Shown: one piece after another, positions 1 to 10,149 of the stretch
Layout: every line of letters starts with the position of its first letter
Numbering within the stretch: the stretch's first letter is position 1
Source: Septoria linicola
Taxonomy: Eukaryota; Ascomycota; Dothideomycetes; Mycosphaerellales; Mycosphaerellaceae
Length of the DNA: 64,000 nucleotides
Assembly (NCBI GenBank): GCA_024114885.1
Contig: CP099426.1
Location: forward strand, 2,170,001-2,234,000
Direction of reading: 5' to 3'
Notes under the pieces: model-generated
Seen by the model: only the letters and a program-made list of their open reading frames with translations
Databases searched by the model: none
Told to the model about the DNA's origin: nothing
Position numbers and translations under genes: made by a program

Positions 1-39
1 CGACCAAGGAGTGCCTGCACGGCAGATGATGTTCCTTAC

Positions 40-637
40 CCGGATTGGCCATCATGGAAAGCATATGGTGTCGCAAGGTGTCACACCACGAAGACATAGG
101 CCCCAGTGGCGTCGAAGCCCAGTCGAAGTTGCGGATGAACTTGACATATGGACTGAGCCCTTTGCGATCGACCTTTGTCCAGTCGAGACCAGGTTGGCCT
201 TGTCCATTGGACGAGCGGCTCGTTGTGCTTCGTAGTGTACTGTCCGAGCCAGACCTTGACGACAGGAACGCACTTTGCGCATGTCCTGCTCCAAAGCCTG
301 CCGCTCTGGCTGTCGCCACAACTATGCAATAGTCGCCCGATACTCGTGCTTGCCACGTGCCGCCATCCAATACCTTGTCATGAAGCGAAGACAGTCCCTG
401 CTCCGTAGAGTGTGATCGCGCCACTGCATTTCGGAGGTCGTCGGGTTCGGCCGCCGGTCTTGCGAGGCGATTGAAGGCAGGGTTGGAGTAGACAGCGCGC
501 AACTCTCGCGCGATGTCTTTGCCATCCTGGGGGATATGGAGGATAGACGTTGGTCGGTCATCAACACTCAAGAATGACACCAGTGCTCGCAGCTCGATTG
601 GCACATCGAGCATACTCGTCCCCTCCACCATGCTCAT
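40..637 (-). CDS. N-terminal part of a probable hybrid sensor histidine kinase (runs off left edge)
   Basis: One minus-strand frame is open from the ATG at 637-635 down to a GTAAGG donor at 39-34. About 199 codons are visible and the next exon lies outside the window. Seen: near the C-terminal end of the visible part is NFDWASTPLGPMSSW followed by LRHHMLSMMANP. This resembles the DWxxTxLGPxxxWPxxLRxxxxxxLxxP block found before the first PAS/GAF domain in many fungal hybrid histidine kinases. Upstream is a hydrophobic block (PIELRALVSFL) and a Ser/Arg-rich linker. The kinase and receiver domains, if present, lie left of the window. The frame stays open upstream of the chosen ATG to a TGA near 805, so an upstream start or exon is possible. 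It is divergent from the Zn2Cys6 gene. The family call rests on one conserved block. Confidence 0.55.
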
Positions 638-1264
638 CCAGCGAATCGTGTCAGTGTCCCTATGCTCATCGCCAATCACCTTGTCGCCCTCAAGGAAGAG
701 TACTTCGGGCACGCGTCTACCACACTGCTGGCCCACATCGTGGAAACGCAGAGTCTGGATCCGTCGGGGGGGATCTTTGCCCTCAACGGACAGTCCGAGT
801 CCTCAGCCACCAAGCAGAGTTCACTGGATCAGCGAGCATGCCGCAGCCGCTTTGCATGACATGAATTCGGATCGTGCCAAGACTTGAGGTCGCTCCTTGC
901 ATCGCGTCTGATGCTCGACATGACCTTAGCGTGATGCATCTGTGCACTGATGTGAGCATTGCATGCCCCGAACTTCGAACAAGACGCCCATGTTGACCTT
1001 CTTCCATGGGAGGGCGGAAGAGTCCTTTAGTTCTACTGCTCACGTCTGGCCAAGACGGCTTTCCCGCAGTCATGGTCACTGCCGACTCCGGCAACGCCGG
1101 CCGTGAACCGAGGACGCAAGTTCATCGACAAGGTCGAATGTGATCAGCTCTTATCAAGACCCGTACAACAATTGCCATATGCCATCCCCTGCAAGTCTCA
1201 TGGGCCATAGTGCCAGGCTATGTCTATTTTCATCGCAATAGCACTTGCCTGAAGGCCGGAGATC
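638..1264. other. intergenic region between divergent genes
   Basis: This stretch separates the minus-strand kinase start from the plus-strand Zn2Cys6 start and should hold both promoters. The kinase frame remains readable without an ATG to about 805. I see no RNA gene, repeat or convincing coding frame in the rest. Confidence 0.5.
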
Positions 1265-3338
1265 ATGGATCGCTCTGGCGCAAAAGTTCTCAAAAGCCGA
1301 TCTGGATGCGGTGAATGCCGCAAGAAACGCATGAAGTGTGATGAGTCCAAACCGACCTGCAAGAACTGTGCGTACAGAAAGAAGAAGTGTCCCGGCTATC
1401 TTCGCGATCTCAAGTGGTCCACCAAGTATGAAAGGTTCCGGTCCTCTGAGCAGAACAGTGGCGTATCAGGAGACTTGATTTCACCTTCTTCACGAGGCCC
1501 CAACGAAGCTCTGCAGACTACAGCGACAACGGCAGCTGGTGTCACTAGTGATGGTGATGCGGAAGAGACAGTTCAGCAACGCCTAGATGTGCCAGTTGGC
1601 GAAGTTGGCGTAATTCTGCGCACTGCTGAGGGTCGTGGCACGGCATTCGCTGAGCATCAGGTATCAAGCGTCGCAGCTCACACGAGACGGTCTACGAGAC
1701 TTTTTATTGCGGAAGGTGTAACATCATCGCCACCTGCCTCGTCAGCGGACCTTGCCTTTCAGCGGGCCACTTGTCTGACCCGTGAGGCATTGCTCGACGA
1801 GAGCGCTCGCCGGCTCTGCGATGTAGCAGCGGCTTCCGACAGCACAATGCAGCAGGTCTACTATATGACTGTACCACGTAAGACCGCAGTCAAACTTGAA
1901 CACCAAGCGGCATCTCGACTCGAGAAGTATTACTACGACACGGCTTGCCGAATCATGTCGTGTTATGACAGCGTCACGAACCCGTACAGGACAGTCATAC
2001 CTGTGCTTTGCTCGCCATCGTCCGCGCTTCGTAACTGCATGATGGGCATGTCAGCGGCACACATGGCTGTATTCGCCAAAGACATGGCCGAAGTCGCCAT
2101 CGCCTACCAGATGGAAGCGTTTAAGCAGATGAGCTCGAACCTGCCTGGTTCTCGAGCTATCGATAAATGCTTACCAACGTCCACATCGACTTACGAGACA
2201 CTATTGGGCACCATTATGCTTGGCATGACTTCTGTGGGTGGTCATGGTGCACAGTATCTGAGCTTGTGGAGAATACTGACTTTAGTAGGCATGGCATGAT
2301 TTAACGAAGCACGGCATGGAACATCTGAGAGGAGCTCGCTCGCTGTTTGAGATCTGGGCCACAGAACAAGCGATTGTCAACTCTGATAGACACGCGAGAC
2401 TACTCAACCGCGAGCAGAGCTTCATCGTCGGAAGTATGGCTTACTGGGAATGTCTTGCGGCGTTCATCAGTGACCAGTCTTTGGACGATGTCGCCTACCT
2501 TGCTCCATTTCTCGGAATAGCTCAAGGCCAGACAGTCTATCCCCACCCTTGGACCGGCCTTTCGACTCCCATCTTCGTACTCATGACGCAAGTCGGCATT
2601 CTGCTACGCCAGAAACGCATGCTCGACAAGCTCCTGCTTGTAAGAAACGGCGCTTGTGCGAAAGAGCAACTTGAAAAGCAGCTAGTACTCCAGGCCAGAG
2701 ATATTCTGGAGGCCGTCAAGTCATACACGCCTCCGACTCCAGACAACGTGGAAGAGACAGCAGATGAACGAACCCCGTTGAGCCACTTGTACGATGTGGC
2801 AAAGGCTTATCGCTATGCTGCGATCTCGGAACTGTTTCAAGCGTTTCCCATTTTGGCCGTTGACCCAACAGACATGATTAATGAGCCAGCCAGAACCCAT
2901 GATATCATGGTCACTGTCAGTGATATGACTTTCACTCTCGCAAGTGCAATCATGTCCATTATCTGCGGCCTTCCGCGAGATTCTGGGACATTCACAGTCT
3001 TGGGCATCGCGATGATCTCTGCCGGCAGTGCAATGCAGAGTCAGCCACAAGAGCACGAAAAGAGGCAGCATGGAGCCGACAGCATTACAATGGAACTGGC
3101 AGAGCTACAGCGCGGTCGTCCAGCTCTGACCAGGCTACGCACCTCCCTCAAAGAGCAGATCCGTCACGCTTCACGGCGACTAGGCATACCTGGCATTGCT
3201 CGGGCACTCCAGTTAGTGCAAGGTGTCTGGGACCGGTCGGACATGCGCAGGCAGATGTCCGCACAGTACAAAGCTGCCCCCATGATTCACTGGGTTGATG
3301 TCATGACTGAGGAACGACTAGAAACTCTCTATTGCTGA
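1265..3338 (+). CDS. Zn2Cys6 fungal transcription factor
   Basis: Two exons, 1265-2233 and 2289-3338, flank a 55-bp phase-0 intron (GTGGGT donor, CTGAC branch site, TAG acceptor). They encode about 672 residues. Seen: C15-x2-C18-x6-C25-x6-C32-x2-C35-x6-C42 with a basic stretch (RKKRMK), the binuclear zinc cluster that binds DNA. A poorly conserved linker follows, then a long alpha-helical region. The splice restores a run typical of the fungal-specific regulatory domain (GMTS joined to AWHDLTKHGMEHLRGARSLF). It should act in the nucleus as a pathway regulator; no target can be read from sequence. Its stop is 42 bp from the stop of the convergent amine oxidase pseudogene. A different frame just past the stop (3337-3516) reads plausibly as more C-terminus, so the end may be frameshifted. 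Confidence 0.88.
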
Positions 3339-3380
3339 AGTGGACTACAACGTCTTCGCTTCACGACAGTTGGCTTACAA

Positions 3381-4943
3381 CTACGCGAGCGCTGTGGCCA
3401 CATCTCTCGCCGATTTGGACCCTTGCTCGATCGCACCATCGACGAAACCTCTCCATCCATCTGCCCATCCAGCACGAGCCATTATCACGCGTCCATGCGG
3501 CTTTTGGAGCCCTTGATGGTATTTGATATTCGAGTTCGGACTCCCGCAATACCACGTGCCCTTTGCCAGAGAGTCGGTCTCCCACGCATGGGACAGATAG
3601 CCTCGAAGTGTAGCGTGTGGCTTGAGGCTGTGAATGGCTCACTGCACTGCTGCATCATCTGTGCGATCTCCGAGCTTATCATCATTGAAGGCAAAGCCAA
3701 TAGCGAAAGTGCCATTAGATCCGACGATTTGCGTACCATTGTGATCGGAGAATACGAACAGGAGATCGCTAGTGACAGAGTCCGCTGTGTGGCAGAACCA
3801 CGGACTCTGCGTTTCAGCAATGATGGAGTCATGTATCTTCGCTCCCTTGTTCAAATGTCCGACAGCCAACGCCTCTTGCCGAAGTCGGCTCAGTGGAGGA
3901 TCGAAGTGCACATCTTGCAAACACTTCCTGAGAGCATGTCAGCGAGCAGCTCCAGACTGTGCAGACTTTCGCTGTTCCAAGACTCACAGTGGTGTCGTGC
4001 ACACCACAGACTTGGCTATAATCCGCTTACCGCCAAGCAGCTGCACTTCAACACGATCATCGCGTTGCTTGGTGGCGCTGACTTTTGGTGTCAAAAATGC
4101 GGTCTCCGGAAAATCCATCAAGAATCTTTCGAGCAAGATTCGTCATACCGCCATGGCCGAACTCAAAGGTGCCCGAAGCGGTTCTCATTGATGCCATGGA
4201 GTATCCACTGAGCGCGTAGATCTCAAGTGCGGCAGTGAACGCTACCGCACTGGCTGGAGCACTGCTGATCGACCCGAGATGTGCTTGCAAAAAGTCCTTG
4301 TCATCTAGGCGGATGTCCATTTGCGCTAGTCGATCTTCCACGCTGAGTCCGTCATACTCCTTCCATGGCTGAGCTGGCTCCTTGAACAAGTCTTCAGGGT
4401 ATGGCATCAATTGTTGAGCACTCATGCCGTTAAACGTGAAGAAATCGGTCTCTAGATGTTTAACTTGCTCGCCGGCTTGTTGTGCATTCAGCATGCGGAT
4501 CTCTGATACACCCTTTGGCTTATAGCCCATTTCTCGAGGTCACGCCCGCAGAGGTCTTGAGCATTTTGTGGAGACCATAGCGGTACGCTTCAGAATAGAG
4601 ATGGGGCTGGGACCTAAAAGTCTGGTCAGAAACGCTTATTGCAAATTGCAGGAGGGAAAAATCACCAGTGGACCCAAGTCCCACCTATCTCAAACTCCTC
4701 GCCCCAAGCTTTGGCCGTCCAGGTTCGACCGCCGATGCGATCGCGTGCTTCGATGAGAGAGACGCTGAGAGATGTTCGTTGGGCAAGGTCTCTGGCTGCA
4801 ACAAGTCCAGTGAAGCCTGCTCCAATGACGATGACATCGTAGGACGTCTGGATGTTATAGGTACTGTCGACCACTGCACCGGTAATGAGCCCAGTGCAGT
4901 GTATCCCTTCTGAGAAGATATGGCCTTCCTTGGATCTCGGCAT
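3381..4943 (-). pseudogene. flavin monoamine oxidase (MAO-N family) pseudogene
   Basis: Exons 4943-4666, 4613-3988 and 3927-3381 are joined by introns 4614-4665 and 3928-3987, both GT..AG with CTGAC branch sites. Intact relatives use FAD to oxidise amines to aldehydes, releasing ammonia and peroxide. Seen: the N-terminal FAD-binding motif (DVIVIGAGFTGLVAARDL, then EARDRIGGRTW), GGTWVHW, a central VVCTTPL block, and a C-terminal WADGWRGFVDGAIEQG block matching the end of Aspergillus MAO-N. Three lesions are visible: one extra base at TTT 4530-4532, one extra base at TTTT 4083-4086, and an in-frame TGA at 3639-3641 with homology continuing past it. Both indels lie in short A/T runs, but neighbouring essential genes show none, so decay is likelier than sequencing error. 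No peroxisomal C-terminal signal is evident (it ends ATALA). Confidence 0.85.
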
Positions 4944-5554
4944 GTTTGTTACGGTTCTGGTTTGTTTCTGGAAACAGTGCTGGGCAGAGCAGAAGAGGAT
5001 AGCATACAAATATGCGCCCATTGCTCTTCACACAGAACACAATCTTATCCGGTTTCGGGCCAAACTTTGCGCCCACGTGACGTGCGGCACGCTGTAAGGT
5101 TTGTGATAGCTCGTTCACAAGTCTTGCTGACTGTGGTTCACCAAGGAAGGTTACTTCCAGCATCGCTGTGGATCGCCTTTGCAGACTCGCCATAGTAAGT
5201 CGGATCAGACAGACTTCCACTCCCGAGTTCAGAGGTCAGAATCAAGGCACTCGCATACACGTTCGGAGTCCGGATCATGTGGGAGTGAAGCAGAAGCGGC
5301 ACGTTCTCCAGCCCTAAGGAGTTTCATTGATGTCAGGCACTTCTTGCTACCCGGACTGCCCCCCAACTTCTTTCTGCACGCCCACTGACAACTGCCATGC
5401 TTCATCCCATGTATTGATGTGAGGCAGGAAAGAATTCAATGTTGTTGGATCTCCAAGCGAAACGTGACGGTTCTCCCTGCGAGCCATGGACACCGTGGCC
5501 TCACATGTGTCAGTGGCCTTGGCCGCCCTCGTGCAGTCACCGTCTCCATTGCGC
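4944..5554. other. intergenic region, nothing recognised
   Basis: This is the stretch upstream of the amine oxidase relic and downstream of the small secreted protein gene. Open frames here are short, overlap one another on both strands and show no recognisable motif. I see no RNA gene or repeat. Confidence 0.4.
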
Positions 5555-5899
5555 TCAGCAAAATTCGGACTGATTCATAGTACGTTAGTACTTTTTCCCG
5601 GACAACCATACCACACTTACACATTCAGGGCACTGGCTACAGCAAATCTGAGAACGTTAGCCATGCCTTTCGTCCACAATCAGAGGTGTGCCTACCTTCT
5701 CAAGACCAAAGGGCGAACAGAAACTAAGGTAGCATGTGGAGTAGCAAGCAACGGTTCTCCCAGTTTCGTCCGTGAAGTAGGTCCCGTCGTCTGTGATCGG
5801 AGCCCTGGCTTGGCGAAGGTTCAGGTGGTTGGGTGAAGTTCCTGCGACGAGAGCAGTCGCCGTAGCAGCAAGCATTGCGGTAATCAGTGTGAGATGCAT
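5555..5899 (-). CDS. small secreted cysteine-rich protein (effector-like)
   Basis: Three exons (5899-5696, 5647-5621, 5569-5555) encode 81 residues. Intron 5648-5695 has a GTAGGC donor and CTAAC branch site. Intron 5570-5620 has GTAAGT, TACTAAC and CAG, a textbook fungal intron. Seen: a hydrophobic N-terminal signal peptide (MHLTLITAMLAATATALVAG), a linker, then eight cysteines in the last 30 residues (C52, C56, C61, C70, C71, C74, C77, C81), enough for four disulfides. The start is the ATG at 5899; no in-frame ATG lies just upstream. A TATAAAAG box lies about 90 bp upstream. Size and layout fit apoplastic effectors or antimicrobial-type proteins, but I recognise no named family, and exon 3 is very short (SEFC plus stop). 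Confidence 0.72.
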
Positions 5900-5987
5900 G
5901 ATTGGTCGAGGCAAGATCGATAATTGTAGATGAAATACACCTGTGGATGCGATGAAGTTGTAGGATCGAAGGAGCTCCAGGCTATGT

Positions 5988-5995
5988 CTTTTATA
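5988..5995 (-). promoter_or_regulatory. TATA box of the small secreted protein gene
   Basis: On the minus strand the sequence reads TATAAAAG, about 90 bp upstream of the ATG at 5899. This is a strong TATA match at a suitable distance and supports the small secreted gene being a real transcription unit. Confidence 0.5.
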
Positions 5996-6883
5996 TGGCC
6001 TGCCAGCCCGGACGTGTCACTCCTGCTGAATTTGCACGGACGACATGATCGATGCAAGAACCATTCACTTCATCGGCGTGACTTCGTCCTGAGTAAGTGT
6101 CTGACCACTCAATACATGGTCTCTCCTGCATCTCACGATACCTGACGTCGCCACATCAAGCGTTCACCACCAGGCGGTCGTTAGGAGCATGACCTGATCG
6201 ATTGAACCCTAACGTTAACCCTCGCTACAGACTAGAGCTTTTGGCAGTAGAAGTCTAGGCCAGGCTTTGGTCCTTATCGACACAGCAAAATATTCCAGCT
6301 AATGGATTAGTTTCGGTGGCCGAGGCCAGTCCTCTGGCCTTCTTGCCCAACAATGCTAGTTCACAGCCTTGTCAATACAGTTATCATGCTTGACGTGCAG
6401 AACACCGATAAGTTTCTGAGCAAGCAGAGTTCAGAAGGTTGTGGGCAAGACGCTCACCGCTCTCAATGTCAGGAACTATTGGAGGTCGTGTGATGAAGCC
6501 GAAGACAACCGGAGCGATTCCGACTTACACCCTCAACTCTATACCGATCAACCTAATAGTGCCAAGAAGGCGAAAAGCTCGGCGCGAACGATTTTTTGTA
6601 TTAGTAATCATGATGGTGACTTGCAGCATCTGAGAAGTATTCCACTACTATCTGTGTGTGCAACTCCTACAGCGAACACGTGTGAAACGGAGTGCCTGGT
6701 CCAGCTCGCGGTCAAGCGCCATTACACTGGACATGGTCAGCGCGTCAACAATTTTCCGAGTCTGGGTGTCAACTTACGCAATCTGGTCCGCTCGAACAAG
6801 GTTCCACCATCGGCCTTGCACGTGGATGGCGAGTTGGGACGACAACTTCCAAAGGCGGGATTTCGGCCTGGATACTAGACACA
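5996..6883. other. intergenic region, no supported gene
   Basis: A plus-strand frame of about 145 codons (6441-6878) has no ATG at its start and no recognisable motif, so I do not call it. Two short telomere-like CCCTAA-type motifs sit at 6205-6222. I see nothing else. Confidence 0.4.
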
Positions 6884-7737
6884 TTATTGCTGTCCATCGG
6901 GACATGACGCTAAGGCTCCAGAGCCATCGAACATACAAATGACGGCAGTGCATGTACCATCCAGGCATTGCGCTTCCGCGGAGCAGTCGTGCGTCGTACT
7001 GCACGAATCGTCGGCCGCCTGGTCCTGACAAGTTCCAGAACGACATGCTTGCCCGAAAGGACACTCGGTGTTACTCGTGCAGGTTGGAGGCGGCGTGATA
7101 CACTTGTTGTTAGTGCAGATGTTGCCACCAGTGCAGTCCGTGTCGACAGTGCATTCAGGCCGGTCGAGACACTTGCCCTCTGGACTACAAACCTTGCCAT
7201 CTATAAGACATGGCTTAGTGTCAGAGCACTCAGGTGGTGGTCAGGTACACTTGTTGGCGGTGCAAACCTTCGGTGAAGTGCACTGTGCGTTGCTCGTACA
7301 CTCGGGCGGAGGCGTTATACATTTGCCCTCCTTGCATAATTGTCCACTAGGGCAGAGCTTCGTGTCCGAACACTCAGGTGGTGGTGTCGTCACGCATTTT
7401 CCGCCAGTGCAGATCTTTGGTGAAGTGCAATCGGCATTCTTCTGGCAGTCAGGTTGAGTCGGTGGCGTGTATGAATTCTTGCACCTTTCCGTCCTTACAG
7501 ACTTTGCCAGAGAGGTGCACTTGTTGTTGCACAAACCACAATTTTTGACATCAGTCTTGGTATCGACGCACTGCTTCGAACAGAGTGTCTTGCTTGCAGG
7601 ACAAGTCGGTGGTGGTGTCTTACATTTCCCCTGGAGGCACTTCTGTCCGTAAGAGCACTGGACACCGCAGTTGCCACAATTAGATTTGTCTCCGCTCAGA
7701 TCAGCTACTCCTCCTCTCTCTCTCGCTTGTCGATCAT
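6884..7737 (-). pseudogene. cysteine-repeat protein gene interrupted by TGA
   Basis: A minus-strand frame carries about seven tandem modules of the form C-x4/5-C-x3/4-C-x3-KC-x-TPPP-x-C, with spacers such as KTPPPTC, VTTPPPEC and ITPPPEC. It ends at a TAA at 6884-6886. An in-frame TGA at 7241-7243 falls exactly where sister modules have a residue before PPPEC, and the pattern resumes in the same frame, so the protein is truncated unless the codon is read through. In the module at about 7480-7510 the expected GKVCKDGK block is present only in another frame, which suggests two compensating indels. Near the start is DKR, a possible Kex2 site. No signal peptide is seen after the ATG at 7737, so a 5' exon may be missing. 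Repeated small Cys modules suggest an extracellular protein; the family is not identified. Confidence 0.62.
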
Positions 7738-8045
7738 GTCTGCCAGGCGTAGCACAATCTAGGTTTCGCGCGGACAGTCACGCAGGGGCCTGAATGTGTA
7801 AGCAAGTGAGTCCTGAGCATAGGGAAGCCGGAGAATGTAGTATATGACCCGTGCATACCATCAAAGCTCTTGTGCCACCTGCCGATTTCTTCTCCACAGT
7901 TATACGTTCCGCCCTCGACGAGATGCCGATGACATTTTGTCAGTAAGTTGAACTCCAAGCCCATAGAGACCCCGATACAATGGCGTCAAGGCAGTGGCTC
8001 TGTTGCTTTGTTGTGATTGGGGAGTTAGATTCATCAGTGTTCGAC
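7738..8045. other. intergenic or missing 5' end of the cysteine-repeat gene
   Basis: A minus-strand frame at 7734-7964 includes a plausible CTAG acceptor just before the cysteine-repeat coding frame, so an upstream exon could lie here. I cannot fix a donor or a signal peptide. Nothing else is seen. Confidence 0.3.
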
Positions 8046-8943
8046 CTAGAATATCAGGTCTTCATCCTTCTCCTCTCCCAGTATGTCCTTTGCCTGCTGT
8101 TGCTGCTCTTCTGAAGCGTTTTCTTTACCCTCTGCCTGATCTTTGAGCATCTGCTTCTTCCTCTGCTCATCTTCGGCAGCAGCAGCTCTCTCCTTTAACC
8201 CCTTCACCTTCTTCAGCCGGAAGAACTCTTCTCGATCCATTTCGTCCAGCTCGGAGTTGATGTACTTGATCGTGTTTTCTGTTCGCGGGATGATGACGTG
8301 TTCGCTGTGTCTTTTGTTAGTGGCAGCATTACAGACGAATCCCGGTGATGCTAACATGGCATTGACTCTGCGATTGACGACCTTGATCACTTCATCCAGC
8401 ACCACAAACGCCGTCTGCAGACTTGCCAGCTCGACCAGCGTCTCGACCGCGCGGGTATACGTCTCTCGGCACTTCTGCACCTGCTGTCCACCTTTGCCCA
8501 AGCCGGTCATGGCATACTCACTCGCCCCCTCATGCTGGTAGCTCTCGAATTGCGGCAAGAACACACCACTGACATTCTCCTGTCTCGTTCGAATTCTGAA
8601 CTTGGCATTCCGCGCTCCTTCCAAGATCTGATAGCCGAAGCCCGAGTTTCCCACAGCATATGTGACTTCTGCCATGCTGAAGGCGGCAATCTGCATGACG
8701 CGGCCCATTTTCCGCTTGGCTTCGTCGATGCGGCGGGTGATTTCGCGGAAACGTTTGGTGAGAGCCTCAGATTTGCGCTTGAGGAGATCGTGGCCGGTTT
8801 GAGCGCCTTTGAGTTTCGACTTCATCAGACCGAGAGACTGGCGCGTGGGGAAGACGGGCTCGCGGCCCTGTTACATGAATTAGTGGGAGCAGGTGTGGAA
8901 GAGAGGGGTTGTGTTGTGTTGTGCATACCGCGCCGGTAGACAT
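8046..8943 (-). CDS. VMA8: V-type proton ATPase subunit D
   Basis: Exon 1 (8943-8929, MSTGA) and exon 2 (8867-8046) flank a 61-bp intron (GTATGC donor, AACAG acceptor) and encode about 278 residues. Seen: the spliced N-terminus GREPVFPTRQSLGLMKSKL continues into KGAQTGHDLLKRKSEALTKR, the conserved signature of the subunit. Long coiled-coil helices at both ends and a charged Gln/Glu-rich tail fit the family, which is usually about 250-270 residues. Subunit D is the central rotor shaft of the V1 sector; it links ATP hydrolysis to the membrane rotor and so acidifies vacuoles and endosomes. No lesion is visible although the gene sits directly beside the 30-kb transposon nest. The tiny first exon ending after five codons is the only delicate part of the model. 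Confidence 0.95.
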
Positions 8944-9026
8944 GATGGGTGGTGGTGGTGGTGGTCACAGGAAGGCAGCGAAGAGGAGATTCGGTGGTGT
9001 TGTTGGGATTATGAAGCTCAATGCTG

Positions 9027-9050
9027 GTGAAAGTGAAAGTGAAAGTGAAG
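9027..9050 (+). repeat. hexanucleotide microsatellite in the VMA8 5' region
   Basis: Four tandem copies of GTGAAA, the last ending in G, lie about 85 bp upstream of the VMA8 start. A short GGT-rich run lies just nearer the start codon. Both are simple-sequence DNA in a promoter or 5' UTR. Confidence 0.75.
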
Positions 9051-9116
9051 CTGTCGGAGCTGTCGCTGTCGGAGTTGCTTGCTCGACGTTCACGTCACAA
9101 GATGGAAGGAGCATCG

Positions 9117-9168
9117 GCTGCAGGACCGAGCTCCATACGTCCCACCGAGACATAACGACTTCTCATTG
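9117..9168 (-). repeat. left arm of 52-bp inverted repeat flanking the transposon nest
   Basis: The reverse complement of this stretch matches 39851-39902. A 21-bp core is identical (9133-9153 against 39866-39886) and the rest is imperfect, with several differences of G-to-A type. It lies about 175 bp upstream of the VMA8 start, just outside the AT-rich nest. Confidence 0.8.
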
Positions 9169-9171
9169 TTA

Positions 9172-9872
9172 AACCTCACTATTATCCTCATAGTAATTCC
9201 GCATGCGTCTATGTCATTCCTATTGTCGCGCTAATAATAATAGGACTTACTTAATACTAATATCTAGCTTACCGCCGCTATTACTATAACTAACGTATAC
9301 TAGTACTACTATAATTATAGGCGACAACGAGGCCTTATATAGTACTCGTAATATTAATCGCCTTAAGTAAGTTATTACGCGTATTCTACGACGCTTTTAG
9401 CTTAGCTAATACTTAATAGTATACTTAATACTACTAGTATAAGCTCTATATAGGCCGTAACTATATAAGCAAGTTACGTACTAATTAAGGAGATAGATAT
9501 TAATAAAAACGAGAACGCTAGATAGGCAATTTTCGTACTCTCTATATACTCGCTACTAACTCGTAGTATAAAATAGGTTATAGAATTCCTCGAACTCCTT
9601 TAACTACTTATACTACCTTATTATACTAGACGCCTCTAACTATTAGTTTTACGCGCTAGCGATATAGTAGAAGTAGCTAAATAAAGTAGAAGGTAGAGAT
9701 AGTATAAAAAGAAAGGTTATAAAGAATAGTCTATATAAGTTTAATAAGGCTAGCTATATTATAGAGATAGCTAAGAGCGTTACTACTATTATACTATACT
9801 TATAGTATAAGCGTCTAAGTCTTAAAGAGGAGTATAAGATAGTAGTAGGAGAGCTACCTTATATATACTATA
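9172..9872. mobile_element. left remnant of the oldest element in the nest
   Basis: AT-rich, RIP-mutated sequence lies left of the Copia-A insertion point. It should be continuous with 36164-39835 once Copia-A (TSD CTATA) is removed. I could not assign a protein to it. Confidence 0.45.
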
Positions 9873-10149
9873 TATTAAAAGTAGAGAGCGTATTATATAC
9901 TATATAATATTAAGGAGAGTATAGCGTAGTAAAGAAGAATAGAGGATTAATCTTAAACTAACTTATATATATAGTGTAGTAGTAATATACTAGGAACTAA
10001 ATATAAAGTTAATTAAGTTAGTTATCTAAGAAGAGAAGAAAGAGAAGTAAGATATACCTCTTACTAAGCCTTAGGTAGATACCTTAGGTATCTAGAACTA
10101 TACTTAGAACTCTATATCTAGACTAACTATCTAGGATATATTCTTAACA
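9873..10149 (-). repeat. left LTR of Copia-A
   Basis: A 277-bp terminal repeat starts TATTAAAAG and ends TTCTTAACA; it retains CA, so the TG..CA ends are inferred. It is near-identical to 35882-36158, 53658-53934 and 59678-59954. The flank CTATA (9868-9872) recurs after the right LTR. Confidence 0.85.

Noticed and set aside
3639..3641. Intron that would remove the amine oxidase TGA
   Set aside because: A donor-like GTGAGC is present, but the only nearby AG leaves an intron of about 15 bases, too short to splice. The coding frame continues without loss on both sides.
3423..4211. 262-codon plus-strand frame
   Set aside because: It is antisense to the amine oxidase relic, which has clear homology and introns. 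It shows no motif of its own.
6441..6878. 145-codon plus-strand frame downstream of the cysteine-repeat gene
   Set aside because: No ATG at its start, no motif and no intron signals.
7734..7964. 76-codon minus-strand frame before the cysteine-repeat gene
   Set aside because: No signal peptide or recognisable motif. At most it contains an unproven upstream exon.
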